From contig NZ_VCHX02000182.1 in NCBI RefSeq assembly GCF_005768555.2, positions 1-64,000 of the forward strand: DNA of 64,000 nt, written 5' to 3'. The notes beneath the pieces were generated by a model. The model saw nothing but the letters and a program-made list of their open reading frames with translations, was not told where the DNA came from and ran no database searches. The position numbers and the translations under genes are program-made. Shown piece after piece: positions 42,461 to 51,161 of this stretch. Each line of letters begins with the position of its first letter. Position 1 is the stretch's first letter. This DNA is from Streptomyces sporangiiformans (GTDB lineage Bacteria > Actinomycetota > Actinomycetes > Streptomycetales > Streptomycetaceae).

Positions 42461-42874
42461 TCAGCCCGCTCCGCCCGCGCGCCGCTCGCGCCACTCACGG
42501 ACGATCTCCTCCACGTCGTAGGGCTTGAGGCCCAGCGGCGGACCCGGCGGCGGCTTGAACATCATCTCGCGGATCTTCGCGTTGATCTCCGTGATGATCT
42601 GCCGCACCACACGCTCCGAACGGGCGTCCGCGGCGCGGGTGAGCGCGTCCTCCGCCTCCTTGCGCAGGGCCAGGGTCGGCGGCAGGACGGACAGCCCCTC
42701 TCGGGCCATCTTCTGCTTGATCCACCACAGTTCGTCGTACGACGTGTCGGGGCCGCTCGGCAGCGGCTTGCCCGCGCCGGGGAGCCGCTCGAACTCCCCG
42801 CGCGCCTCCGCCTCGCGAATTTGTCGGTCGATCCAGGACTCGAAGCTGACACCGGGAGGTTTTCGCTCGGTCAT
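42461..42874 (-). CDS. DUF1992 (DnaJ-C28-like) protein
   Basis: 137 residues with the DUF1992 signature: ESWIDRQIREAEARGEFERLPGAGKPLP and WWIKQKMAREGLSVLPPTLALRKEAEDAL. The family is found as a single domain in bacteria and in DNAJC28 of animals; its biochemical role is unknown. Basic C-terminus. Convergent with the small helical gene, divergent from the FHA-like gene. Confidence 0.9.
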   Translation of the reverse strand: MTERKPPGVSFESWIDRQIREAEARGEFERLPGAGKPLPSGPDTSYDELWWIKQKMAREGLSVLPPTLALRKEAEDALTRAADARSERVVRQIITEINAKIREMMFKPPPGPPLGLKPYDVEEIVREWRERRAGGAG

Positions 42875-42994
42875 ACATCAATTGTGCCGGACGGTGTGCC
42901 GCCGGTCGATCTATCATCCGGGGCGATACGTCGCCTGGGTGCCAACGGCTCCCCGGTGCACGACCATTGGACTGCGGGAACTGAAGGAGCGCAC

Positions 42995-43390
42995 GTGCTC
43001 GAACTCACCATGGCCTCGGTGTCCGAGGCGGACGCGGGCGCGACGGCCGGCATGTCGATGGCCGACGCGCCCAGCGAGCCGGGTGCCATGTTGCGGGTGG
43101 GACGGGACCGGGCCGTGTGCCGCCTGGCCACGCCCGACGACTGGCTGTTCATCTCGCGGGTCCACCTGGAGTTCCTGTGCGGGCCCGAGGGGACGTGGCA
43201 GGTGACATGGCTGCGGGGATCGCATGCCGAGCCGTCGTCCGAGGTGCGTTTCGGGCTGGTCGGCGGGGTCCCGCAGGCCCTGCCCTACGGGGGGACGGCG
43301 AAGCTGCCCCGGGGCGGTTCCGGTGAGATAGTCATCCAGGACCGCACCGCGCCGCGCAGCGTGAACGTGGGGTTCTACCACGAGGCATGA
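42995..43390 (+). CDS. Stand-alone FHA-like protein
   Basis: 131 residues from a GTG with AAGGAG six bases before. The core LRVGRDRAVCRLATPDDWLFISRVHLEF shows the FHA elements G-R near residue 36 and S-R-x-H-x-x-F, the phosphothreonine-binding loop. The rest (WQVTWLRGSHAEPSSEVRFGL; GGTAKLPRGGSGEIVIQD) is beta-rich. The terminal FHA strands are diverged, so binding to phosphothreonine is probable but not certain. No kinase gene is adjacent. The open frame extends far upstream without a start signal. Confidence 0.8.
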   Translation: MLELTMASVSEADAGATAGMSMADAPSEPGAMLRVGRDRAVCRLATPDDWLFISRVHLEFLCGPEGTWQVTWLRGSHAEPSSEVRFGLVGGVPQALPYGGTAKLPRGGSGEIVIQDRTAPRSVNVGFYHEA

Positions 43391-43392
43391 CC

Positions 43393-43451
43393 CAAGGCGC
43401 GTAACCCCGAGCGCGTAACCCCTGGGCGCGCGCAACCCCAAGGCGCGTAAG
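43393..43451. repeat. Imperfect tandem repeats of GGCGCGTAACCCC
   Basis: Four diverged units of about 15-17 bp (GCGCGTAACCCC, GCGCGTAACCCC, GCGCGCAACCCC, GCGCGTAAGCCC) fill the gap between the FHA-like gene and the methyltransferase. Confidence 0.8.
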
Positions 43452-43455
43452 CCCA

Positions 43456-44127
43456 CTACGGCAGTACGCGGGCCAGTGCGAAGCCGTCGTAGCCCTTGGT
43501 GCCCACCGTCTGGATCGCCGTCGCGGTCAGCTTCGGGTGCGTGGCGAAGAGTTCGAGGGCCGCACGGGTGCCGCGTAGGGCCGGGTCTTCGCGGGTGGTG
43601 TCGGCGATGGCGCCACCGCGTACGACGTTGTCGAGGACGATCAGGCTGCCGGGGCGGGTGAGCTTGAGGGCCCACTCGACGTAGTGGGCGTTGTTCTCCT
43701 TGTCCGCGTCGATGAAGACCAGGTCGAAGGGGTCGGGGTTGTCGTCGGCCAGTTTCGGCAGGGAGTCGAGGGCGGGGCCCACGCGGATCTCCGTGATCTT
43801 GTCGAGGCCGGCGCGGGCGAGGTTGCGGCGGGCCACGTCCGCGTGGCGTGCGGCGTACTCGAGGGTGATCAGGCGCCCGTCTTCCGGGAGGGCGCGGGCC
43901 AGCCAGATGGTGCTGTAGCCGCCGAGGGTGCCGATCTCCAGGATGCGGCGGGCGCCCTGGATCCGGGCGAGGAGGTGGAGCAGCTTGCCCTGGTTCGGGG
44001 CGACGTTGATGTGCGGCAGTCCGGCGGCGTCGCTGTCGCGCAGCGCCGCGGCCAGGGCGTCGTCGGCCGGGGCGAGGAGGGCGGTGAAGTAGTCGTCCAC
44101 GTCGGTCCAGAGCTGTGGCTCGGTCAT
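43456..44127 (-). CDS. SAM-dependent O-methyltransferase, caffeoyl-CoA-OMT type
   Basis: 223 residues. SAM motif I is ILEIGTLGGYSTIWLA; the metal-binding Asp region is FDLVFIDADKENN followed by LIVLDNVVRGG, as in cation-dependent catechol O-methyltransferases of methyltransf_3 type. Substrate unknown, probably a catechol. A sharp palindrome just upstream of the start implies specific control, probably by a MarR-type repressor coded elsewhere. Confidence 0.93.
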   Translation of the reverse strand: MTEPQLWTDVDDYFTALLAPADDALAAALRDSDAAGLPHINVAPNQGKLLHLLARIQGARRILEIGTLGGYSTIWLARALPEDGRLITLEYAARHADVARRNLARAGLDKITEIRVGPALDSLPKLADDNPDPFDLVFIDADKENNAHYVEWALKLTRPGSLIVLDNVVRGGAIADTTREDPALRGTRAALELFATHPKLTATAIQTVGTKGYDGFALARVLP

Positions 44128-44147
44128 GCACCATGCCTTTCGTCCAG

Positions 44148-44183
44148 CTAGTTAGGTGCCCTAACTAGTTCGGGTCGAATATA
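44148..44183 (-). promoter_or_regulatory. Operator palindrome and -10 of the O-methyltransferase gene
   Basis: CTAGTTAGG-TGC-CCTAACTAG (44148-44168) is a perfect 9+9 inverted repeat. On the minus strand it lies immediately downstream of a TATATT -10 box (44183-44178), covering the predicted transcription start, an ideal site for a repressor. TTAG...CTAA palindromes are typical for MarR-family proteins. I find no good -35. Confidence 0.65.
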
Positions 44184-44360
44184 GCCGGTTGCCCATGGAA
44201 CGGGCGTTGGTGAACCGCTTTCCGGCCGCGCCGCGTTGTACGCCCCGGCCCGGTGGCGTCAACTTCTGGCCAAAAGGCGGAAGGACGTCAGGTGAAGCGG
44301 GGGTTGCCTGCGTCTCACTGCGGGGGTCAGTGCGAGCCTCTTAAGGTTCGAACAGGAAAA

Positions 44361-46469
44361 ATGCAGACGAACCCACGGGACACCAGGGACCAATGGGGCG
44401 GGAAGGGCCGACGGCGCGTGGCGAATGTGGAGCACAGCGGACGACCAGGTGAGGCCTTCCCGGCGGGAGCCGGCGAGACGGTGAAGGCCAGGCTGCGAGC
44501 GGTCCGCGCGGCCCTCTGGCTGGTCGTCGCGGTGCTGGCGATGCGGCAGGTCGCCGTCGACCTGCGTACCCCGAAAGGGGAACGCCTGACGGACCTGGAG
44601 ACCTGGGTCGGCCCGGGCGGCGTGCTGCATGTGAACGGATCGCTGTACGACTCGACGCGCTTCACGGGCACCCCGTTCGGCGGCCTCGTCCTCAAACCTC
44701 TCACCCGAGCGGCCGAACAGGCCCTCGGCTGGGGCTGGACCTTCGGCACGCTGCTGCTGGTCGTCGCGCTGGGCCTGGTCGCTGCCCGCGCCCTGCCGCA
44801 GCCCGTGAGCCGGCGCACGGCCCTGCTCGCCGCACCCTTGGCGATCAGCCTGCTGATGCTGTCGCTGCCCGTGCGCAACACGCTGTACCTCGGCCAGACC
44901 AGCATCATCCCGGTGCTCCTCGTGCTGCTCGGCTGCTTCCTGGTCCGGGGAGAGCGGGCGAGCGGGGTGTTCATAGGCGTCGCCGCGGCACTCCAGCCGA
45001 CCGTGCTGCTGTTCGCACCGCTGCTGTGGTTCACCGGCCGCCGCCGGGCCACGGTCTCCGCCGGTGTCACCTTCGCCGCCTGCACGGTGCTCGCCTGGGC
45101 GGCGATGCCGCACGACTCGTACACGTACTGGGTGCACCACCTCGCCGGTGTCGGGCTCGGCGGGCGCGCCGACGACCTCGCCAACCAGTCGCTGCACGGC
45201 GTGCTGCTGCGGATCGGACTGACCGGGCCGCTGGAGATCACCCTGTTCCTGCTGCTGGGCGCTGCCGTCGCCGCCCTCGGTCTGAGCCGCGCCGTGCGCT
45301 ACGCGCGCGACGGGCAACTGCTGCTCGCCGTCGCGGTGACCGGCTGTGTCGCGGTCCTGGTGTCGCCGACCACCTGGCAGCACCAGCTGCTGTGGGTGCT
45401 GCTCGCGATGGTCGGCCGGGTGGGCCGGAGGGCGAGCGACCGGTTCGTGTGGCCGGTCGCCGTCATCCTGGTGATGACGCTCCCGGCGAAGATGATGCTG
45501 CCGAACATGCCGGAGCTCCACCCGCTGCGCGACAACTTGGTGCTGCTGGCCGCGCTCGCCGCCGCCTGCGCCGTTCCGTTTCTGTCCCGTACCTCGCCCT
45601 ACTACCAGACGCCGATCCCCACCGAGTACGCGCGGCCCGTCCCCACGCGTTTCAGACGCGTCCCGCTCCTGCCGTTTCTGCGCCGGGTCCTCACCCGCCC
45701 GAACCTGCTCCTCGAACTGCTGCTGATCCGCGTCGGTTACTCCGCGTACCAGCAGGTCAGGCTCGCCGCGAACGGCGGCAGCAACGAGGGGGCCCGGGCC
45801 ATCGCCGAGGAGCACGGCGAGCAGATCCACGCGATCGAGCAGTTCCTCTTCATCGACATCGAACACTGGGTCAACCACGCGGTGGTGAACGTCGACTGGC
45901 TGCGGGCCTTCTTCGACTTCTACTACACGTCGTTCCACTTCGGCGTGCCGCTGAGCATCCTCGGTGTCCTCTACGTCCGCCGCCCCTCCGACTACCGCTG
46001 GGCCCGCTCGGCGCTCGGTTTCGCCACGATCCTCGCGCTGGTCGGCTTCTGGCTGTACCCGCTGGCCCCGCCCCGGCTGATGCCGGGCCTCGGCTTCATC
46101 GACACCGTGCACGGTGTGCAGGACTTCTCCAAGCCGGACTACGGGACGCTGACCGCACTCACCAATCAGTACGCGGCGATGCCCTCACTGCACTTCGGCT
46201 GGTCGCTGTGGTGCGGGCTCGTCATCGCCATCCTGGCGCCCAAGTGGTGGATGAAGGCCCTCGGCCTGCTGCACCCGCTGTTCACGGTCTCCGCGATCGT
46301 GGCGACCGCCAACCACTGGGTGCTGGACGCGGTGGGCGGCGGGGCCGTCGTCGGCGCCGGCTTCGCGCTGACCTACCTGTTGCAGGGGCCGCGCCCCCGT
46401 CCGCTCGCCGAGCCCGTGGAGGTCAGCATCGCGGAGCCGGACCCGGCGAAGGACCGTACCCCGAGCTGA
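44361..46469 (+). CDS. Two-domain membrane protein: GT87-like mannosyltransferase plus PAP2/IPC-synthase-like domain
   Basis: About 702 residues. The first half has some ten hydrophobic segments and the external loop LHVNGSLYDSTRFTGTPFGGLVLKPL found in polyprenyl-phosphate-dependent mannosyltransferases (GT87/DUF2029). The second half (from about residue 440) is a PAP2_3 domain: AMPSLHFGWSLW carries the first catalytic His and ATANHWVLDAVGGG the second His and Asp, as in inositol phosphorylceramide synthase. A role in phosphatidylinositol or lipoglycan assembly at the membrane is likely (inference). The start is uncertain: ATG 44361 or GTG 44418. Confidence 0.85.
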   Translation: MQTNPRDTRDQWGGKGRRRVANVEHSGRPGEAFPAGAGETVKARLRAVRAALWLVVAVLAMRQVAVDLRTPKGERLTDLETWVGPGGVLHVNGSLYDSTRFTGTPFGGLVLKPLTRAAEQALGWGWTFGTLLLVVALGLVAARALPQPVSRRTALLAAPLAISLLMLSLPVRNTLYLGQTSIIPVLLVLLGCFLVRGERASGVFIGVAAALQPTVLLFAPLLWFTGRRRATVSAGVTFAACTVLAWAAMPHDSYTYWVHHLAGVGLGGRADDLANQSLHGVLLRIGLTGPLEITLFLLLGAAVAALGLSRAVRYARDGQLLLAVAVTGCVAVLVSPTTWQHQLLWVLLAMVGRVGRRASDRFVWPVAVILVMTLPAKMMLPNMPELHPLRDNLVLLAALAAACAVPFLSRTSPYYQTPIPTEYARPVPTRFRRVPLLPFLRRVLTRPNLLLELLLIRVGYSAYQQVRLAANGGSNEGARAIAEEHGEQIHAIEQFLFIDIEHWVNHAVVNVDWLRAFFDFYYTSFHFGVPLSILGVLYVRRPSDYRWARSALGFATILALVGFWLYPLAPPRLMPGLGFIDTVHGVQDFSKPDYGTLTALTNQYAAMPSLHFGWSLWCGLVIAILAPKWWMKALGLLHPLFTVSAIVATANHWVLDAVGGGAVVGAGFALTYLLQGPRPRPLAEPVEVSIAEPDPAKDRTPS

Positions 46470-48060
46470 TCCGGTACACGCCCGGTTCGGTCACCGTCAG
46501 CCGCGTGAACTCGCCCCGCCGCTCCAGGCAGCCGCCCTCGGCGTACATCCAGGGCGAGAACGCGACGCGCACGGTCACCGAACCGGCCCGCCGCATCTGC
46601 ACGACCAGCTCATCGCTCGAGGAGCGGACCACGGAGGCGGGCGCCGAGACCAGCGGCACCGCACCACGGACCCGGAACACCTGCCAGTGGCTGTCCCGCC
46701 ACACCGGCTCCAGCCACGCGGGCCGGCTCCTGACCAGGCGCGCCTCGTCCTCGGCGTACCCGTCCGGCTGTCCGGCGGGCAGTACGACGAAGCCGACGGC
46801 CCACCGGTCCAGCCAGGCCCGGTATGTCGTGGCCGAGAACGTCCCGTCGTAGAAGAGGCGGCCGCGTTCCACGTCCAGCTGCCGGTTCCAGCCGCGGGCC
46901 AGGTTCACATGCGGGGCCAGCGCCGTGGCCTCGCGGTGGTTGCGGGCCGGGACCACCTCCACCCGGGTGCGGTCGGCGCCGAGCCGGTCCAGCGCGCCCA
47001 CGACACCGGTCGTGTCGGCGGCCCAGGCCGGCACGGTCGTGGACACCATCAGGTCGTCGCAGGTCTTCTTGCCCACCCAGCCCACGGAGAAGACCAGCGC
47101 GAGGACGAGCGCGACGCGTCTGTGTCCGGGCCCCCGCACCGCGAGCAGCGCGGCCAGCAGGGCGGCGGGCGCGAAGAGCTCGGCGAGCCGCTCCACGTTG
47201 GTGCCGATCGGCGAGGGGATCAGATACGTCAGGACCGTGCCGGCCGCGTACACGACGGCGGCCCACCGCAGCACCCGCCAGCCGCGCGGCGCCAGGGTCA
47301 GTACGGCGACACCGATCAGGACGGGCGGCCAGATCCGGGCCGCGGGCATCAACTGCTCGCCGGTGAACGGGAACAGCAGCGTGGTTCCCCCGACCACCAC
47401 GACCGGCGGCGCCATGAGCGCGGCCGCGCGCGCCCCGTCGCGTACGAGGGCGTGACCGGCACCCGCCACGACCAGGAACAGCCCGGCCACCGGGCTCGCC
47501 ATCGTCGCCAGCGCCGCGTACGCCACCGCCGGCGGCACCCGCCGCTCCCGTGTCAGCAGCACACAGGCCGCGATCCCGAAGGCGACGCCGAGCGCGAAGG
47601 TCGTACGGCCGGACGCGACGTTGCACCACAGCGCGAGCGAGGCGAGCAGCGCCGGGCCCAGCGGACGGCGGATCCCCGTACGGACGATCAGGACCGCGGC
47701 CAGCCAGCCGGCGAGCAGCCCGGCGACGACCGTGACCGTGCGCACTCCGAAGGCGGCCATCAAGTACGGCGAGATCAGGCTGTAGTTGGCGGTGTGCATC
47801 CCGCCGTACCAGAAGAGGCTGTACGCCGAGTCGCCATGCCGGGACACGAACTGGGCCCAGGCCTCCTGGGCCGCGAGATCCCCGCCACCGGTGGCGAGGA
47901 GCGCGCACCACACCGCGTACAGCGGAACCGTCAAAGCGGTGGCGAGCAGCGGAACGCGGTGGCGTCGGCAGAACTCCCGGAGCTGCTGCCGGAACGACCC
48001 CTTCCGGCCGGCGGCGGAGTCGGCCGGCAGGGCCGGGGACAGCTCGGCGGCAGAGACCAC
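46423..48060 (-). CDS. Polytopic membrane protein, glycosyltransferase-like
   Basis: 545 residues: a basic N-terminus, about ten hydrophobic segments (LLATALTVPLYAVWCALLA through VALVLALVFSVGWVG), then a C-terminal soluble domain of about 200 residues (VEVVPARNHREATALAPHVNLARGWNRQ; WLEPVWRDSHWQVFRV). This layout resembles GT-C membrane glycosyltransferases, though I cannot point to an acidic catalytic motif with certainty. It overlaps the end of the GT87/PAP2 gene tail to tail by 47 bp. GTG start with no good ribosome binding site. Confidence 0.82.
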   Translation of the reverse strand: MVSAAELSPALPADSAAGRKGSFRQQLREFCRRHRVPLLATALTVPLYAVWCALLATGGGDLAAQEAWAQFVSRHGDSAYSLFWYGGMHTANYSLISPYLMAAFGVRTVTVVAGLLAGWLAAVLIVRTGIRRPLGPALLASLALWCNVASGRTTFALGVAFGIAACVLLTRERRVPPAVAYAALATMASPVAGLFLVVAGAGHALVRDGARAAALMAPPVVVVGGTTLLFPFTGEQLMPAARIWPPVLIGVAVLTLAPRGWRVLRWAAVVYAAGTVLTYLIPSPIGTNVERLAELFAPAALLAALLAVRGPGHRRVALVLALVFSVGWVGKKTCDDLMVSTTVPAWAADTTGVVGALDRLGADRTRVEVVPARNHREATALAPHVNLARGWNRQLDVERGRLFYDGTFSATTYRAWLDRWAVGFVVLPAGQPDGYAEDEARLVRSRPAWLEPVWRDSHWQVFRVRGAVPLVSAPASVVRSSSDELVVQMRRAGSVTVRVAFSPWMYAEGGCLERRGEFTRLTVTEPGVYRISSGYGPSPGPAPRC

Positions 48061-48243
48061 GGTCAGCGTTTTCCGTTCGAAGTCTTCGAGGCTGTGTTCG
48101 TGTTGTCAGGTGCCAAGACGTTGTTGTGAACGGAAACGTTCAGTGAATTCCGGCCTGAGGACGTGGCCGGGCCGGGGCGAGCTCTCGGGGAGGCAGGGGC
48201 GGGGCGTAGGGAGGAGACGCCCCCGCCTCCCGCGCACCACAGG

Positions 48244-49488
48244 TCAACTGACGCTGACCTGCAGTTCCTTGACGCCGTTCAGCCAGGCCGAGCGTAGCCG
48301 CCGGGGGTCGCCTGCCAGTTGGAGGCCGGGCATCGTGTCGGCGATGGCGTTGAAGATGAGGTCGATCTCGAGCGTCGCCAGGGACTTGCCGAGGCAGAAG
48401 TGCGGGCCGCCGCCCCCGAAGCCGAGGTGGGGGTTCGGGTCACGGGTGATGTCGAAGGCCTCCGGCGCGTCGAAGACATCCGGGTCGTGGTTCGCGGAGG
48501 AGTAGAAGATGCCGACGCGGTCGCCCTTTCTGATCTGCTGCCCGCCGAGTTCGGTGTCCTGGGTCGCCGTGCGCTGGAAGGAGACGACGGGCGTCCCCCA
48601 CCGCACGATCTCCTCGGCCGTGGTGGCGGGGCGCTCCCTCTTGTAGAGGTCCCACTGGGCCGGGTGAGTGAGGAAGGCGTGCATGCCGTGACTGATGGCG
48701 TTGCGGGTCGTCTCGTTGCCCGCGACGGACAGCGCGAGCACGAAGAAGCCGAACTCGTCCGAGGCGAGGTTGCCCTCGTCCTCCGCGGCCACCAGCTTGG
48801 TGACGATGTCCTCGGCGGGGCACTGCTTCCGGTCGGCGGACATGTTCATCGCGTACGCGATGAGTTCGGTGGCCGATTCCTGACCGACCTCCTCGGTGAT
48901 CGCGTACTCCGGGTCGTCGTACGAGATCATCTTGTTGGACCAGTCGAAGATCTTGAGGCGGTCCTCCTGCGGGATGCCGATGAGCTCGGCTATCGCCTGG
49001 AGGGGCAGTTCGCAGGCGACCTGGGTGACGAAGTCGAAGGCGCCGTCGGGGCCGGCGCCTGCGAGCGCGCTCTCGACGATCCGGCCGGCCCGGTTGCGCA
49101 GGGTCTCTTCGAGGGCGCGGATGGCGCGCGGCGTGAAGCCGCGCTGCACGATCTGGCGGACGCGCGTGTGCTCGGGCGGGTCCATGTTGAGGATGATCAG
49201 CCGCTGGGCGTCGATCGCGTCGCGCTGGATGTGCTCGTTGAAGCGGATGATCGCGGTGTTGAGGTAGGAGGAGAAGAGCTCGGGGTGCGTGGAGACGTAC
49301 TTGACGTCCGCGTGCCGGGTGACGGCCCAGTAGCCCTCGTCCCCGAAGCCGGCGAGGCCGGGCTGTTGCGGAATCCAGTGGACCGGTTCGGTCCGGCGCA
49401 GCTCGGCGAACTCCGGGAGAGGCACACGGTGGTGCAGCAGATCGGGGTCGGTGAAGTCGAACCCGTCGGGCAGCGCTGGACAAGGCAT
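48244..49488 (-). CDS. Cytochrome P450, CYP125-like (steroid C26-hydroxylase type)
   Basis: 414 residues from an ATG six bases after GGAG. The oxygen-activation helix is AGNETTRN, the ExxR is EEIVRW, and the heme loop is LGFGGGGPHFCLG with Cys 365. As I recall mycobacterial CYP125, matching blocks run along its length: PDGFDFTDPD, FSSY, QRxxxLNMDxPxHTRxRxIxxRGFTPRA, CELPLQAIAxLxGxPQEDR, RSAWLNGVK. CYP125 oxidises the terminal methyl of the cholesterol side chain. It is divergent from a FadA5-like thiolase with a shared KstR-like operator. Confidence 0.9.
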   Translation of the reverse strand: MPCPALPDGFDFTDPDLLHHRVPLPEFAELRRTEPVHWIPQQPGLAGFGDEGYWAVTRHADVKYVSTHPELFSSYLNTAIIRFNEHIQRDAIDAQRLIILNMDPPEHTRVRQIVQRGFTPRAIRALEETLRNRAGRIVESALAGAGPDGAFDFVTQVACELPLQAIAELIGIPQEDRLKIFDWSNKMISYDDPEYAITEEVGQESATELIAYAMNMSADRKQCPAEDIVTKLVAAEDEGNLASDEFGFFVLALSVAGNETTRNAISHGMHAFLTHPAQWDLYKRERPATTAEEIVRWGTPVVSFQRTATQDTELGGQQIRKGDRVGIFYSSANHDPDVFDAPEAFDITRDPNPHLGFGGGGPHFCLGKSLATLEIDLIFNAIADTMPGLQLAGDPRRLRSAWLNGVKELQVSVS

Positions 49489-49826
49489 CGGCAACTCCAG
49501 GTCTTGCGACGGTCGGGTGCTGTTCTGACGGGTCATCAGGAACCGGGAATTGCCGTGAAGGTAGTAACGGGTTCTACAAGTCGCAAGAGGCATGACGCGC
49601 CGAATTGCGTGCGGAGTTCGTGCAGATCACCACTTCGGGAGCTGCAAGACCCTTGCGGTGCCAGGCCCCCGCTCAGCACACTGCATGAAGAACTAGAACG
49701 CGTACTAGTTCCTGGGCCGGACCAGGTCGTGACGGCCGGAACCATCAGTTGAGGAACCGAGGCGGCGAGCAACCAGGTCCGCGAGAGCGGCGGCGGTTCA
49801 GCCGCAGAGGAGGGCCTGGGTACCCA
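49489..49826. other. 338-bp divergent regulatory region of the P450 and thiolase genes
   Basis: Contains the KstR-like palindrome (49690-49712). GAGGAGGG (49808-49815) is the thiolase ribosome binding site. Nothing else is recognisable. Confidence 0.6.
49690..49712. promoter_or_regulatory. KstR-like operator between the P450 and thiolase genes
   Basis: GAACTAG (49690-49696) and CTAGTTC (49705-49711) are perfect inverted arms around AACGCGTA. The core TAGAACGCGTACTA (49694-49707) fits the KstR motif TnnAACnnGTTnnA at all but one fixed position. It agrees at 17 of 21 positions with the palindrome at 60758-60778. Confidence 0.75.
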
Positions 49827-50996
49827 ATGGCCGCTGAACCCGTCATCGTCGAAGCCGTACGCACCCCCATCGGCAAGCGCTCAGGCGCGCTCGCCAATCT
49901 GCATGCCGCCTATCTCCTGGGCGAGACCTATCGTGAACTCCTCGCCCGCACCGGCATCCAGCCGGACTGCGTCGAGCAGATCGTCGGCGGTGCCGTCACC
50001 CAGGCCGGCGAACAGTCGGGCAACCCCGCCCGTACCGCGTGGCTCGCCATGGGCCTGCCGTACGAGACGGCGGCGACGACCGTGAACGCCCAGTGCGGAT
50101 CGTCGCAGCAGGCCTCGCACATGGTCGCCAACATGGTCGCGGCCGGGGTCGTCGACATCGGTATCTCGTGCGGGGTCGAGGCGATGTCCCGCGTACCGCT
50201 GGGCTCCGCCTCCAGGCACGGGCCGGGAAAGCCGCAGCCCGACGAGTGGAACGTCGATCTGCCCAACCAGTTCGAGGCGGCCGAGCGCATCGCCCGCAAC
50301 CGCGGCCTGACCCGCGAGAACGTCGACTCGCTCGGGCTCGTCTCCCAGGAACGAGCCGCGATCGCCTGGTCCGAGGAACGCTTCAAACGTGAGACGTTCG
50401 CCGTGCAGGTGCCCACCACCGAGGAGGAACAGCGCGCCGGGCAGGGCATGTGGCGGCTCGTCGACCGGGACGAGGGGCTGCGCGACACCTCCATGGAGGC
50501 GCTGGCCGCACTCAAGCCGATCATGCCGACGGCCGTGCACACCGCCGGCAACTCCTCGCAGATCTCCGACGGGGCCAGTGCCCTGCTGTGGGCGTCCAAG
50601 CGGATGGCCCGCGCGCTGAAGCTCAGGCCGCGCGCGCGGATCGTCGCCCAGGCCCTCGTCGGCACCGACCCCCACTACCACCTCGACGGCCCCATCGACG
50701 CGACCCGCGCGGTCCTCGGCAAGGCGGGCATGACCCTGAAGGACATCGACATCGTCGAGGTCAACGAGGCCTTCGCCTCCGTGGTCCTGAGCTGGGCCCA
50801 GGTCTTCGAACAGAACCTGGAAAAGGTGAACGTCAACGGCGGCGCGATAGCGCTCGGACACCCGGTGGGCGCCACGGGAGCGCGGCTCATCACCAGCGCC
50901 CTGCACGAACTGGAGCGCAGGGACAAGGAGTTCGCGCTCATCACGATGTGCGCGGGCGGGGCCCTGGCCACCGGGACGATCATTCAGCGGCTCTAG
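49827..50996 (+). CDS. 3-ketoacyl-CoA thiolase, FadA5-like
   Basis: 389 residues. The catalytic set is complete: nucleophile Cys 90 (NAQCGSSQQ), His 345 (GGAIALGHPVG) and Cys 375 (MCAGGALATG). Blocks such as LPNQFEAAERIA, HTAGNSSQISDGA and ALVGTDPHYHLDGP are those I remember from mycobacterial FadA5, which cleaves the steroid side chain after beta-oxidation; another branched acyl-CoA is possible. Divergent from the CYP125-like gene under a shared operator. Its stop codon lies in the terminal inverted repeat of a MITE-like element. Confidence 0.92.
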   Translation: MAAEPVIVEAVRTPIGKRSGALANLHAAYLLGETYRELLARTGIQPDCVEQIVGGAVTQAGEQSGNPARTAWLAMGLPYETAATTVNAQCGSSQQASHMVANMVAAGVVDIGISCGVEAMSRVPLGSASRHGPGKPQPDEWNVDLPNQFEAAERIARNRGLTRENVDSLGLVSQERAAIAWSEERFKRETFAVQVPTTEEEQRAGQGMWRLVDRDEGLRDTSMEALAALKPIMPTAVHTAGNSSQISDGASALLWASKRMARALKLRPRARIVAQALVGTDPHYHLDGPIDATRAVLGKAGMTLKDIDIVEVNEAFASVVLSWAQVFEQNLEKVNVNGGAIALGHPVGATGARLITSALHELERRDKEFALITMCAGGALATGTIIQRL

Positions 50997-51161
50997 TGCC
51001 GCGACAGGCAACGTTCGCCCCGTCGCGACGCCCGGCACGCACTCTCGTCGCACCGGGCACAAGCCCAAGTACATCCAGTACGAGGGCCTGCACCCGGCAC
51101 GCCGAGAGCACGCACCGGACGCCGCTCCTTGACGGGCAAACGTTACCTGCCGCGGCACTAG
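50993..51161. mobile_element. MITE-like element of 169 bp with 28-bp imperfect terminal inverted repeats
   Basis: The left arm (50993-51020, CTAGTGCCGCGACAGG...) and right arm (51134-51161) are inverted copies differing at three of 28 positions. The interior of about 113 bp has no transposase. Both ends are CTAG, which may include a duplicated target. The left CTAG supplies the thiolase stop codon TAG. I read it as a non-autonomous derivative of an insertion sequence. Confidence 0.7.

Noticed and set aside
48244..50996. Part of an antibiotic biosynthetic gene cluster (P450 plus thiolase)
   Set aside because: No PKS, NRPS or terpene synthase genes are near, and sequence motifs point to CYP125 and FadA5 types instead.
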